DNA from: Piromyces finnis
Taxonomy: Eukaryota; Neocallimastigomycota; Neocallimastigomycetes; Neocallimastigales; Neocallimastigaceae
Length of the DNA stretch: 64,000 bases
Assembly: GCA_002104945.1 (NCBI GenBank)
Contig: MCFH01000011.1
Span: 877,501-941,500, forward strand
Direction: 5' to 3'
Below the pieces are notes generated by a model that searched no databases, was not told the origin of the DNA, and saw only the letters and a list, made by a program, of their open reading frames with translations. A program made the translations under genes and the position numbers. This document shows positions 31,401-42,700 of the stretch, piece by piece; within the stretch, counting starts at the first letter, position 1; every line of letters starts with the position of its first letter.

Positions 31401-32987
31401 AAACCTGATGCTTTTTCAAGACGTCCTGATTATGAAGAAGATAAAAGTAATAAAGAAGACGAAGAAGCCTATTCTTGCTTGACAGTTAAAGAAATCGAAG
31501 ATACTTTATGTCTTGTGTCTATTCAAGGGAATCTCAAAGAAGATTTAATTAAAGAAATTAAAGAAGATGAAGAAATTAAGGAGTTAATAAATATTCTACA
31601 AGGAAAATCTACCGCAAGTAAGAAGTATAAGAAGTTAATGAAGAATTTTAAGTTAAGCGAAGAGGGAATTCTTTTGTATAAAAGTTTAATTTATGCACCA
31701 AAGAAAATGAGAGATATAATAATCTCAATGCATCATGACAATCCAATTCATGGTCATTTTGGTATTATTAAAACAAAAGAATTAATTACAAGAAACTTTG
31801 TTTGGATAAACATGACTCAAGATATAGTTAAGTTTATTGCTTCTTGTAAAGTTTGTGGAGCTGCTAAGGTTGATCGTCATAGACCTTATGGACTTTTACA
31901 GCCGCTACCAACTCCTGAAAGACCGTGGTCTTCTGTTTCTATGGATTTTATAACTGATTTGCCAAAGTCAAAGGAAAAAACAGTTATAATGGTTGTTGTG
32001 GATAGATTAACGAAGATGGCCCACTTTATTCCGTTTAGAATGATTCCTACTGCTCAAATTGCTGCTGATGTTTTCTTTAGAGAAGTTTTTCGTTTACATG
32101 GTCTACCTGATGAAATAATATCGGATCGAGGAACCCAGTTTACTTCAGAATTTTGGCAAAGATTATGCACTTTGTTGAACATAAAGCACAATATCTCGAG
32201 TGCTCATCATCCTCAAACAGACGGGCAGACTGAACGTGTAAATAGTATTTTAGAACAATTTCTTAGATGTTATATTAACAAAAGAAAAGATAACTGGATG
32301 AACCTTTTGCCTTATGCTGAATTTGCGTATAATAATACACTTCAGCAATCCATAAATCAAACACCATTCTTTGCAAATTATGGGCAAAATCCAAGATTTA
32401 GTACCGAAATTCCTGCTGATAGCGACAATAGAAGAGCTAACAGGCACGCCTCTCAGATGCAAGATAATATTAAATTTTTAAAGAAGAACTTAGAAAAAGC
32501 CAAGAAAAGATATAAGAAGTATGCCGATTGTATTAGACTTATTGGACCTAAGTTAAAGGTTGGTGACTTAGTTTGGTTAAAGCGTCCTGACTTACTTCCT
32601 AAAGGACCTCCAAAATTAACAAATAAGAAACTTGGACCATTTAAGATTATTGAAAAAACAGGACCCGTTTCTTATAAATTGGAACTACCAGAAAGTTTAA
32701 GATGTCATCCCGTTTTCCATATTTCGAACTTAGAACCTTATGTTGAAAGAGAAGTTGAAGTGAATGAATCAACTTCTAGAATTCCAAACATTGCTACCGA
32801 TTCTGCTGAAGGAAGAATTCCATTGAAGATAGTTAGTGAAAAAGTTATTAATGGAACTAAGTACTACTTTATGGTTTGGAAAAACTTATTACCTTCAGAA
32901 AGTACATGGCTTAAAGAAGATGAAATCGATGACCCTCAATTGATCCAGGAATACCTTAAATATAAGTCGCTCAGGGGCTCGACTTAA
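28485..32987 (+). CDS. Gag-Pol polyprotein, third element
   Basis: Single ORF of 1,500 aa from the first ATG (MNTRYRMLDN); the frame is open further upstream but without an ATG. Capsid region with a retrotransposon-gag pattern (LEGTAAEWFADL), CCHC knuckle CFFCKRTGHVKKDC (near 265), retropepsin ALVDSGS (near 317), RT with VMPFGLKNAPATF and YIDD (near 713), RNase H (ETDASNFAIGAVLSQ, YTDHKNL, GKPDAFSRR), integrase HHCC (near 1083) and DDE (SMDFITDLP, SDRGTQF, QTERVNS), GPF motif (KKLGPFKII), and a C-terminal chromodomain-like segment (YYFMVWKNLLPSESTW). No stop or frameshift seen despite LTR divergence. Ends 11 bases before the 3' LTR, with the purine tract between. Confidence 0.95.
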   Translation: MNTRYRMLDNRDDGIAGASDAGSEASSMMDIEDETGKSVNTRGRLIPKPPRFSGKRSELLYFLARLEKYFKYNLEEDATNAYKLDILGCYLEGTAAEWFADLEREESPLLNSYEDFIEAMKARYKTCNSADVANSRLAKLKSSQFKNVMDYCEEFEKMARDSSFNDEAKIHFFMEGLPTSVKEKAKLLYPRIRKLTELINVVAANVELEWKVFGKDPMDVDGKKNRRYNRDLGSRYLSYGVKYRNYVDQESPTTSAKPRKCFFCKRTGHVKKDCPQLKDKVINRPKAFMATTAGRRMLNVYDILLQVNNGVYLKALVDSGSDLDFLDWKAVDKYKIPFQRMFKDKFVEGIGGNGFLKYETIPLIMNIKNHKESIQFYLTDLPSGISVILGKNWLRKHDPTISFKDQTLEFKSEFCSLNCCATPEDMKRRNQEAQLAKEEERRKEKELVQEILNNYKNSLKIRESEIRNKENRKIIDKNKNSCIKKKCSKNLKLNKKNVQKYIVCSVLSNDENSGEDVRENIVEIPDVYKEFENVFDEVECNELPPHRIYDCKIRLKDKDNLFYGPLYPLTEEERNTLKEYISENLEKGFIRPSTSPAGAPVLFVRKKDGTLRLCVDYRRLNENTIRDSYPLPLISELFDRLREAKVFTKLDLKSAYNLVRINEGDEYKTAFRTRFGHFEYLVMPFGLKNAPATFQHFINDVLGEYLDEFAFSYIDDILIYSKNLEEHRKHVKKVLQRLKENGLYAKLSKCEFETSETTFLGHVISDKGISMDPKKVKAIMEWPVPTSVKEVQSFIGLCNYYRRFIPNFASIAKPLHNLTKKDVNFHWPEECNEAFCILKKFFTEEPILIHADPELPFVVETDASNFAIGAVLSQRLPDNNELHPICYYSRGLTKSEKNYPIYDKELLAVIEALKQWRHYLEGAKHQFMIYTDHKNLTFPRKPELLSQRQIRWNLFLTRYDFKIQYRPGKEGGKPDAFSRRPDYEEDKSNKEDEEAYSCLTVKEIEDTLCLVSIQGNLKEDLIKEIKEDEEIKELINILQGKSTASKKYKKLMKNFKLSEEGILLYKSLIYAPKKMRDIIISMHHDNPIHGHFGIIKTKELITRNFVWINMTQDIVKFIASCKVCGAAKVDRHRPYGLLQPLPTPERPWSSVSMDFITDLPKSKEKTVIMVVVDRLTKMAHFIPFRMIPTAQIAADVFFREVFRLHGLPDEIISDRGTQFTSEFWQRLCTLLNIKHNISSAHHPQTDGQTERVNSILEQFLRCYINKRKDNWMNLLPYAEFAYNNTLQQSINQTPFFANYGQNPRFSTEIPADSDNRRANRHASQMQDNIKFLKKNLEKAKKRYKKYADCIRLIGPKLKVGDLVWLKRPDLLPKGPPKLTNKKLGPFKIIEKTGPVSYKLELPESLRCHPVFHISNLEPYVEREVEVNESTSRIPNIATDSAEGRIPLKIVSEKVINGTKYYFMVWKNLLPSESTWLKEDEIDDPQLIQEYLKYKSLRGST

Positions 32988-32998
32988 GAAGAGGGGCA

Positions 32999-33832
32999 TG
33001 TAAAATATTGTATTAATAGAATAATGTATTTAATACGTATTTAAAATAATGTACAATGTATTGAATTAATGTACCGTAAATCTTTACAAAATTTATATCA
33101 CAATACATTAACATAAATCTATGTGAAATCTAAAGTTACGATAAAATAATGTATTACAATACATTAACATAAATTTATGTAAATTTAATTTTATGATAAG
33201 ATAAAGTTTTTGATGATAGAATAAAATTTTAAATTAAATAAATTTTAACCAATAAATATTTTAGATAATAAAAAATTTTTTTATAAACTAAGCCTCAAAA
33301 TTAGAAATAAATAAATTGAATATATGTTTGAAATATAATCAACCATATAGTAAATATATCAAAACTTTATTTTAAGTTTAGAAAATTCTTTAGTAAATAA
33401 ATTGAATTTAAATAGTTTAATACAAATAATTTCTTTTAATAAATGTATAAATATAAACAATGTAAAATTATAATATTAAAACATGTATATTAGAATTTAT
33501 TCAATTTATTTAAAAAGTATAAATAAAGAAAATTTTTCAACTATTGAAACGATAGTTGGAAAATCGTATAGGTTAATTTTGTTTAGATAAATTAACATTA
33601 GTTTATAATTAGTTTATAGTTTAGATTAATAATTTTAGTTTTAAATAAATATAAATTGATTACCTAGTGAGGGCTCTGGTAAAATATCCTTCACGGTAAA
33701 GTAATCAACGGTTGTTTAGTTAGTATAGTTTTAAAAATAAATAAATAAATAAATAAAAATTATTATTAAAAATAATTAGTTTAATTGTTAGTTTAGTGTT
33801 GTATACAAACCTGAACTTTAAAATATTTTACA
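32999..33832 (+). repeat. 3' LTR of third element
   Basis: 834 bp, TGTAAAATATT...AATATTTTACA, followed by TATTG (33833-33837). Carries about 55 bp more than the 5' LTR, an extra partial copy of an ACATTAACATAAAT-containing segment near 33130-33180. Confidence 0.9.
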
Positions 33833-33837
33833 TATTG

Positions 33838-34543
33838 TCATGCGAGGCAAAAATAAAGAATATAATATTTTTGATGCCCTAAATAATACTAACGCTGATA
33901 TCTCCTCTGCGCAATTGCTTGCAGTCAGTCCTATCATCAGAAGACTTTGTGCTAAAGGTTTAAAACTTGATCCAAATGACGTTAAAAAAATAAACGCCAT
34001 TAAAAATATGGATCTTAATGATGATGATATTAATTCATTTATTAATATCATTAATGAAAATTATAATAATAACGATAATGATAATGATGTTGAAGATAGA
34101 GACGATGATGATAATATCAATATAGCAGATAATGAAATTAATGTCATTAATAAAGTTAACATTGCTTCTGTCATTGGTTCAATTGATAATAACATTGTCC
34201 GAGTTTTAGTAGATACTGGTTCTGATGTTAATGTTATTACCAAATCCTTCTTTAATTTAATTACAGCAAATCATAATATTACACATTTTAAGAGAACTTT
34301 CTTTAAATTAGTTAGCAAACAAGTTATTTCAATCAAGCTGTTAATTTAACTCTTAAATTCAGTGATTTAAAGATCTATGCATTATTCTGGATTCTAGAAG
34401 ATGAAGATTCATGTTATGATATTATATTAGGTCGTCAATCTCAAAAGGATCATAGATTATACATTGATCCTGATGATGATTCTCTCTACATGAAAACTAA
34501 TTCATCTGCTATTATGGTTGCTCGTCCTTCAAATTTCAAATAA
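33838..34543 (+). pseudogene. Gag/protease-like retroelement ORF, 3' fragment, frameshifted
   Basis: Continues the frame left at 6915 once both insertions and one copy of each duplication are removed (DFLRS then IVMRGKNK). Contains a gag-type ISSAQLLAVSPIIRRL segment, an Asn/Asp-rich linker, and an aspartic protease: VLVDTGSDVNVI (near 34205) and, one frame over, YDIILGRQS (near 34415). The frame changes around 34320-34330, so the protein is broken there too; the second frame ends at the TAA at 34541. No RT or integrase follows. Probably ORF1 of an older LTR element. Confidence 0.7.
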
Positions 34544-34565
34544 AATAAAAATAATGTTTCAAACA

Positions 34566-35178
34566 TGTAAAGATATCAAACGCCTCAACTTGATATCTTT
34601 AATGTAACTTAAGCCATAAGTATTATTGTTTAAGTTACACAAATTATATTCAGAAAAAGAAAATGAGACATAATTTATTTATTAATAATTAAAGTTTAAA
34701 ACAAAATAAATTATTAATTTATTTTTAATGTTTAACAAGTAAATTAAAATTCTCAATTTAAATCCCTAGTTTTAGTATTGTTTTTTTCATAGAAATAGAT
34801 AAATAATATATAAATAATAAATGATTAATATTTCAATAATACATGGGCACATATTCAAATTGAATAGTACTTAATTTGAATTGCCAATTGTATTTTACTA
34901 AAAATAGTTATAGTTTAAATATTTATTAATAATTAAGATTTTAGTGTAGATTTTAAATAATAATATATAAGAAATAAATAGTTATAATATAATATAAATG
35001 TATTTAGGAAAAATATAAATAGAAGATATTTTTCATCATTTTATTGATGTAATTTTATTAATAAAATTTCTATTATAATAAAAGATATTTTATAAAACAA
35101 TTTTTTATTTTATTTTTCAAATTTTGTGTTATTGTAATAGAATAGATATCCTAATCTATTCTTTCTGTGTCAACATTA
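34566..35178 (+). repeat. LTR family B, copy 1
   Basis: Starts TGTAAAGATATC 22 nt after the protease ORF stop; TATAAATAGA near 35018; likely end ATTACA near 35178. Early in it are two inverted repeats, GATATCAA/TTGATATC and GTAACTTAA/TTTAAGTTAC. May be the 3' LTR of the broken gag/protease element. The right edge is uncertain. Confidence 0.5.
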
Positions 35179-35575
35179 CAAAATATTTCAATAATTCATT
35201 ATTTCAATCCATCAAATATTAATGAATCACAATTTAATTCATCCAAAAATAATATTAAAACTCAAAATCTTTATTCGACTTTTAACAATAAAAACAAAAT
35301 TCCATATTCAATTAAATTTCGACATTTATTTATATTTAAAAATAAATACTTTTATTCAAAATATCACATTTTTCATTCAAATTCCAGCAAATTCCCAAAA
35401 AGAATTAGAAACGATTTACTTATTAAATATTAAATTAATAAGTCAAATCTTGTCGGTCTTGATGAGGCAGAAAAAACGCCAATTATTCACGAAAAATGCT
35501 ACAAAATCAATATATTTAAGTACAAAAATAATATTCGATTTAAACCAACATTTAAACTTCAAAAATATAATTACT

Positions 35576-36736
35576 TGTAATGAAGTATATCTAATGATAA
35601 GGGTTAGACTAGAAAATCATTAAGGTTAGTGTAAAAGTATAAAATTTAAAACAGATTTTATACTTAAAACAAAATAATTTTTATTAACACAAAAATAAAG
35701 AAATAAAACATTAAATTTTTATTTTAAGAAAACATTTTATTTAAACTCTTAAAAATATTATTAACTATATAATAGTTAATAATTAAAAAATTGAAAATAA
35801 CAATTACATCGATTTAACAAATAAAAATTACATGTATTTATATTTTTTCATAATTATATTCTAATATATTATTCTATTTAAATAAACATATATTTAATAT
35901 AAAATAAACAAAACTAATTTAATTAAATAATAAAATAACAGAACTAAACTAAACTAATTCATTATACTTTTAATTCAATTTGAGTAAACTCAAAATTGAA
36001 TAAAGCCCATGTATTTTCTATAAATTAATTTAATATTATCAATACTATTCTTAATATATTTCCTATTGAAATATAAATAAATCTATTTTTAAAACTAAGT
36101 TAAAATTATTAAACTATTCTAAATTTAAATAAAAAAGTATAATCTATTCTAAAATTAAATAAAAAGTATTTAAAAAATATTTTAATTATTTTAAATATTT
36201 GAAATATTTAAATTTAATTAAAATTCTTTTATTCCTTAAATTTAAATATTTATCTTAATTTAAATTTTACGGAATTATTATAAAATAATTTATTATTAAA
36301 TTATTCCATAAAATTTACTCAAAAATTTTATAATCAGTTTTACTAAATATTAATTTATTATTTAATAATTAATAATTAATTATTAAATAATCTAAAGATA
36401 TATATTATATCTTTACAGTTAGATTAATGAAAATTTCATAATTATATTTTTATAACCAATCATTAAGTAATTAATTCACTTATCAAATTGTATTAAAAAA
36501 AAATAATTTTCATGTATAAAAGAGAGAATAAGAAAGATAAAATAGTTTTTTAGTGTTTTTATTAATAATTAATAAAAATTAGTTTTTTTTGTTTCGCCTT
36601 TAGTTTGATAATACACTGACCTAGCGAGTTAGTCGTATTATAATAATAAATTTAATAAATAAACATTATTAAAAAATATATATATATATTTGATACATTG
36701 GAGTGTGTGTGTTTATTATTATAATATTTCGTTACA
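35576..36736. mobile_element. Solo LTR, family C copy 1, carrying a nested solo LTR
   Basis: TGTAATGAAG...TTTCGTTACA flanked by TTACT (35571-35575 and 36737-36741). Opposite orientation to copies 2 and 3. Interrupted by 35630-36417. Confidence 0.85.
35630..36417. mobile_element. Nested solo LTR (788 bp)
   Basis: TGTAAAAGTATAAAAT...ATCTTTACA flanked by GTTAG (35625-35629, 36418-36422), inside the family C solo LTR. Begins with the perfect inverted repeat GTATAAAAT/ATTTTATAC. Its right half resembles degraded sequence at 37735-38060. Confidence 0.85.
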
Positions 36737-36851
36737 TTACTTAAATATTAACAGCAATAAGAAGTTACATTCAAGGAAAAAACGAAATAAGCAAAATAAC
36801 ATAATCACAAAATCATCAAATAATTCTTTTAAAAATATGTATTTCGATTGA

Positions 36852-36986
36852 TATTAACAGCACTTCAGGGAACAACATTGACTTATTTTTCCACTAGACA
36901 AGGAATAAAGTTTCGTACTCTCACATTTAAATCAATAGTTTGTCAAGAAATATCGTGGCACGAGGTAAAAATGGCAGGTGGGTTAG
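36852..36986. other. Short unassigned stretch between solo LTRs
   Basis: Less AT-rich than its surroundings (CACTTCAGGGAACAAC, GTGGCACGAGG), so perhaps a remnant of coding DNA, but I recognise no protein in it. Confidence 0.3.
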
Positions 36987-37352
36987 TGTAACGAAATATT
37001 ATAATAATAAACACACACACTCTAATGTATCAAATATATATGTATTTTTTTAATAATGTTTATTTATTAAATTTATTATTATAATACGACTAACTCGCTA
37101 GGTCAGTGTATTATCAAACTAAAGGCGAAACAAAAAAAACTAATTTTTATTAATTATTAATAAAAACACTAAAAAACTATTTTATCTTTCTTATTCTCTC
37201 TTTTATACATGAAAATTATTTTTTTTAATACAATTTGATAAGTGAATTAATTACTTAATGATTGGTTATAAAAATATAATTATGAAATTTTCATTAATCT
37301 AACCTTAATGATTTTCTAGTCTAACCCTTATCATTAGATATACCTCATTACA
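36987..37352. mobile_element. Solo LTR, family C copy 2
   Basis: 366 bp, TGTAACGAAATATT...CCTCATTACA, flanked by GTTAG (36982-36986, 37353-37357), the same five bases as the unrelated nested LTR at 35630. Confidence 0.85.
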
Positions 37353-37357
37353 GTTAG

Positions 37358-38549
37358 ATAAAAAATTATTAATGTTAAATTAGGTTTAGCAAAAAAAATA
37401 TAAAACAGTAATTGTATTGAGTGTGTTTTATTATAATATTTCGTTACAATTATCAATAAAATATTTTAACTATTTTAGTAAAATGAAATAGGCAGTTCAA
37501 ATTAAGTATTATTCAATTTGAATATGTGCTCATGTATTATTGATATATTAATCATTTAATAATTATATTATCTATCTATTTTTATTAAAAAAATATTAGA
37601 ACTAGTGTTAGAAATAAAGTTCATATTAAAATTAAATATAAGCTAACTCTATGTGGCTTGTAATAATATTTATGGCTTAAGTTACATTAAATATATCAAA
37701 CTGTGACGTTTGATATCTTTACATAGATTAAATATAGTCCATGTATTATCTATATATTAATTAAATATTGATATAATATTTATATATTTACTATTAAAAA
37801 AATGCTAATTTAAAACTACGTTAAAGTTATTAAACTAATTTTAATTAAATAAAAGCTTTTGATTTAATTTGAATATTTAAAATATTTAAATTTAATTATC
37901 CATTAATTTAAATATTTATCCTAGTTTTCATTTTAATTATTATTTAATTATTTCATAAAATTTATTTAATGTTTTTTTATAAATAATTTTCTATTAAAAT
38001 ATCAAAATTATTATTTAATAATTATTAATTATTAAATAATTTAAAGATATATTATATATTTTTTAAATCTAACCAAGGAAAAGAGAATGACAAAAATTTA
38101 AATATTATTGAATTTATCTTCCTTTGTGTGAACTAGCCTACAAGTCTCTATGATAACTATGATTTTAATCCTTGTTGTTGAAATATATCAAACGCCACAT
38201 CCTAATATATTTAATGTAACTTAAGCCACAAATATTATTGCTTAAGTTACATGAATTATATTAAAGAAAAAGAAAATGGGACATAATTTATCTATTGATA
38301 ATTAATGTTTAAAACAAAATAAATTGTTTATTATTAACGTTTAACAAATAAAATTTCTCAATTTAAATACCTAGTTCTAATATTTTTTTAATAAAAATAG
38401 ATAATATAATTATTAAATGATTAATATATCAATAATACATGGGCACATATTCAAATTGAATAATACTTAATTTGAATTGCCTATTTCATTTTACTAAAAT
38501 AGTTATAGTTGTAAAGAATGTGCCTTTAATAATAATAAAACAAATTATA
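37358..38549. repeat. Degraded LTR mosaic (families B and C)
   Basis: Contains a partial family C end (about 37416-37447), a reversed family B copy (about 37480-37724, ending TTTGATATCTTTACA), sequence like the nested LTR (37735-38060), and a forward family B copy (38184-38511) sharing the CATGGGCACATATTCAAATT segment with copy 1. No gene is visible. Confidence 0.55.
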
Positions 38550-38729
38550 ATATTTACTAAATAACTTAGTAATACTCACACTTTAAAAATATTCTGTAAA
38601 TTAGTAATTTATAAAAATATTATTAAAAACACATAAATTTAACTTAATAAATTAGTGTTTAATATTATTTATTAATAATTTACAGAATATTTTTAAAGTG
38701 TTAATATTACTAAGTTATTTAATAAATAT
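38550..38729. repeat. Large imperfect palindrome
   Basis: Arms of about 59 bp, 38550-38608 and 38671-38729, with only a few mismatches, around a 62-nt spacer. Preceded at about 38512 by TGTAAAGAATG, which could start another terminal repeat. Confidence 0.7.
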
Positions 38730-39744
38730 AATAAAAAGAACAACGGGATTAAGTTTAACCTGTAGGCAGGCTTTGAGCTATTATACTTTGAATAAGGAAA
38801 TAAGGGAATCCGAGGTACACCACGTACAAGGCACTGTAATAAGTAAGCTAGCATGTGATTTATAGTTATTATCTTTTGCTGTTTGACTATAAACCGAAAA
38901 TAGCCGGAAATGCCTTACTTTAATAAAACAACATTTCTTAATACATTTTAAAATTAATTTTTCTAATAAAACAATTTCTAATTTTGATAATTAATTGTTA
39001 AAACAATTTATTATATAAATTTAAATTTTTGAATTTGCCGGTTTTAGAAGAGTTGATTCTAAGAGCGGGACTTATTCTATTTGACGATAACTAGATAGTA
39101 TACAAATAATTCGCACACTATTTCGGGTATCAACTGTATATTATGGATTCACAATATAGTAGATGATGTAAATTGTCAAAGGTAATAAGTTCTTGTTTCG
39201 GGAAATTTTCACGTTCTTACTTGCTTAATTCTTTTATTTACACTCTTAAATGTGTACCAAGTTTATAAGTCTTAAATTTCTGTTTATTTATTTATTTATT
39301 ATTATTAAAAATTTGCAACTTTTCTAATTCTTTATTCTCAAGCTATTTTGAGAAAACTATTTTGATTAGTGATTAGAAAATTGTGCAAATATTTTTAACT
39401 ATATTTTTATAGATTGTATAAATCTAACGGACTTTAAACCAAAAATAAAAATTTATTGAATATAATGTTTGTTTTTATAAAGTATTTTTTATAAGTTGTA
39501 GTAAACTTAACGGATTTTAAACCAAAAATAGAAATGTGTAAAATAAAACGAATAAATGAAGTAAAAAAACGAAAGTAAAAACGAAAAATTTAAATTTAGA
39601 AAAAACTGGATTTTAAAATAGTACATTTTTCTTTCTTTTATACATGATTATAAATTTAAACTATTAATATGATTACTAACTATTACTAATAAGAATTTTA
39701 AACTTTAATAAAATATATTAGCTTTTAATTAATTTAGTATTTAA
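38730..39744 (-). other. 3' region of the integrase-less element
   Basis: Noncoding on the strand of the element. Holds a direct repeat of about 55 bp (39398-39452 and 39475-39534, sharing ACGGA[CT]TTTAAACCAAAAAT) and a less AT-rich block (38755-39130). I could not define the element's own LTR. Confidence 0.4.
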
Positions 39745-42700
39745 CTAATCAATTTGGTCTTGTGATTTTCTATGACGTTCTTCGGTTAAATCAATTTCGA
39801 TTTGGAAGTTCGAAGTTTTTCTTTTCTTTATTTCATTACTAATAGCGGAATCGGATGTTGGAAATATTTCCTTAAGTTCATTATCTATTGTAACGAAATA
39901 TTATAATAATAAACACACACACTCCAATGTATCAAATATATATATATATTTTTTAATAATGTTTATTTATTAAATTTATTATTATAATACGACTAACTCG
40001 CTAGGTCAGTGTATTATCAAACTAAAGGCGAAACAAAAAAAACTAATTTTTATTAATTATTAATAAAAACACTAAAAAACTATTTTATCTTTCTTATTCT
40101 CTCTTTTATACATGAAAAATTTTTTTTAATACAATTTGATAAGTGAATTAATTACTTAATGATTGGTTATAAAAATATAATTATGAAATTTTCATTAATC
40201 TAACCTTAATGATTTTCTAGTCTAACCCTTATCATTAGATATACTTCATTACATCTATAATTAAGGCAGTTATTCTTTTATCAATATTTTCAATCTTGCG
40301 GTTGGTTTCTTCTATGAGTTTCCATAAGTCATTTAACTGTTTTTCCGATTTATTAACTTTTTTTGTTAATTCTATTCGCTCAGCCTTGGGATTTAAGTCG
40401 TATCTAAGGTCGTTGATTTTTTGGTTGAGTTTCTCGAACTTTCTCTTAGTTTCTGATTGTGTATTGCCATTTTGCATTGAATACATTTCTTCTTTGATCT
40501 TCTTTATTTCTATATTAAACTGTTCTTTTCTATTGAGAACTTCCTTGAGGTCTTCACATCTTAAGTTAATTTGTTTCTTGTATTGCTTTTCAAAATATGA
40601 GTTCTCTTCTAATAAGTCTATTATTTGTTCTTTGAGACTTTTAAATAATGCGTCTTGATTCTTGTACCATTTTGAAAGGTATTCTTTTAACTCTGTTTGT
40701 TTATTATTTTCAAGTAACGAATTTATTGTAGCTTTAAAAACTTTGAAGTCGGTACTTTCATTTTCTGTATTTTCTTTAGTTGAATTTTCTTTATCCTTTA
40801 TTTCGATTGCATTTAAGATAAAATCTAAGGAGTTGACTTCTTCGATATTGTTTACTTGTTGATGATTCCGATTAGAAACATTGCTTAGGTTGTTATTAGT
40901 GTTATTATCTTGTTCCATATTTATAAATCTTGAAAGAAGGTCGGCTATTTGATTGTCTTTACCTTCAATATAACAAGGGATTACGTTAAAATTACAAATA
41001 TTTTCAAATAAACGTAACTTCCTATTGGTTTCGACTTTCGATCCGGAATTAATATAGATCACGAGATTCTTATGATCGGTAGCACAGTATATTTTTTGAC
41101 CTTGTTGAAGTAAGAGTCTGTAATGGAGTAGTGTTTCTGATAATGCTAATAGTTCCCTGTCGAATGTAGAGTATTTTTTCTCTGTTGAATTAAGTTTTCT
41201 AGAGTAGAATCCTATGGGTTTTAAATATTTTTTAAGTTTGGTTAGGTTATTATTTTCGATTTCAAAGGTGTTCATAGCCTCATTTAATTTAATTGGAGGG
41301 TTAATGTCTTCACGATTCTTGGCTTTATCGGAGTTATTATTTTTGCGTCCATTATGTCCGTTATACGTCCATTTCTTATTATCAAATAGATTTTCGATTG
41401 TTTCTCGATTGATATTACTCTTGTATACGTTATTTGAAACGTAGTTTTGAACATGTACATGGGGGGCCTCCGCTTGGAAAATAGCGGTTCCAATTCCGAT
41501 TTCCGAGGCGTCGGTTAGGATAAGGATGTCGTGGTTAGGTTTGAAAGGTGCTAAATCCGGAAGGTTAGGTAAAAGATTTTTAAAGTAAATGAGTTCATCA
41601 TCCATTTCTTTAGTCCAGGTAGTAGTTTTGTTAGATAATCCGAGAGAAATGTTTCTGGTTTTTTCAGTAAAGTTTTTTACATAATCTTTGAAATAGTTAA
41701 GAAAACCGTATAATTGTTGATATTCCTTCTGAGCGTAGCATTTCTTGATGTCTAATTGTTTATTAGAAATAGGGTGGATTTTTTCGAAACCTATTTTGTA
41801 TCCAAGATATTCGAATTCTTCTGGGAAGAAAAGACATTTTTCCAATTTGCAATAAAAGTGGTTTTCTTTAAATTTATTAAGAGTAAAAGCACAAAGTTCT
41901 AAACATTCTTCCTTGCTTTGGGCGTAGATATGAATATCATCCAGGTAGATATCGATTCCTTTATTAAGATATTCTTTAAGTAGTAGATTGAGAATAGATT
42001 GAAAAATTGAAGGGGCTGTAGATAAACCAAAGGGTAGGACTTTCCACTGGTAGGTTTGGTTCTTGAAGCGAAAGCTTGTTAAGAAACGGTATTTGGGTTC
42101 CAAAAATATTTGATTGTAGGCGTTTCTTAGATCCAAAAGAATATGATATTTGTATTGTGCAGCTCTGTGCACTAATTCAATGATTTTAGGTATTGGATAG
42201 TTGTTATGGTGGAGACAGTTATTGACCATAACATAATTGAAAACTGTTCTGAAGGATCCATCCTTCTTTGGTACATTAAAGACGTTGCAAGCCGAGCTGG
42301 CTCTTGTCCTTTCTATCTTTCCATTTTCTTCGAGTTCCTTAAATTCTTCTTCTAAGGCGTCTTCCTGTCCTTTATCAAGTTTTATGTGAGGCATCATTGG
42401 GAGCCTCTTTACCTTTTCCTTATCATAGGGGAGGTAGGCATTTAGATTGTTGTTTCTTCTATCAAAGATCTTACCTTTAGGCGGAGATTCAAAGACTTCT
42501 TTATAGGTTTGTAACTCTTTTGGTAGGTTACTTATTTCTTTAATTATGAATTCCTCGAGACCCTTCTTATGGTCGGTGGAAATTATGAAACTTTGATTGT
42601 CCTGTTTCTGTTTTAGAAGTTTTTGTTCGATTTTAAATTTTTCATTTGCAGATAAGGTAATTGATTCTGTGTTGTGAACCTGATTGTTATTTTTCTTTGA

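Larger units (their letters stand above)
19517..33832 (+). mobile_element. Third Ty3/gypsy element, its 5' LTR split by a nested element
   Basis: 5' LTR in two pieces (19517-19552 and 27233-27975), leader 27976-28484, gag-pol 28485-32987, purine tract AAGAAGAGGGGCA, 3' LTR 32999-33832. Bracketed by TATTG. LTRs differ by an indel of about 55 bp and some substitutions, so this insertion is older than the identical tandem. Confidence 0.9.
35179..36851 (+). pseudogene. Possible coding remnant split by a solo LTR
   Basis: One frame runs through 35179-35575 with a single in-frame TAA (35431). After removal of the solo LTR at 35576-36736 and one TTACT it continues in the same frame to a TGA at 36849 (...KYNYLNINSNKK...). 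Asn/Lys/Ile-rich, no recognisable domain. May be chance openness in AT-rich DNA. Confidence 0.25.

Noticed and set aside
33838-34543. A host aspartic protease gene of Ddi1 type
   Set aside because: Gag-like upstream segment, Asn-rich linker, adjacent LTR and frameshift fit a retroelement ORF better; no ubiquitin-like domain is visible.
39889-40253. This LTR as the native 3' LTR of the integrase-less polyprotein
   Set aside because: TCTAT duplication on both sides, and the reading frame continues past it; it is a solo insertion.
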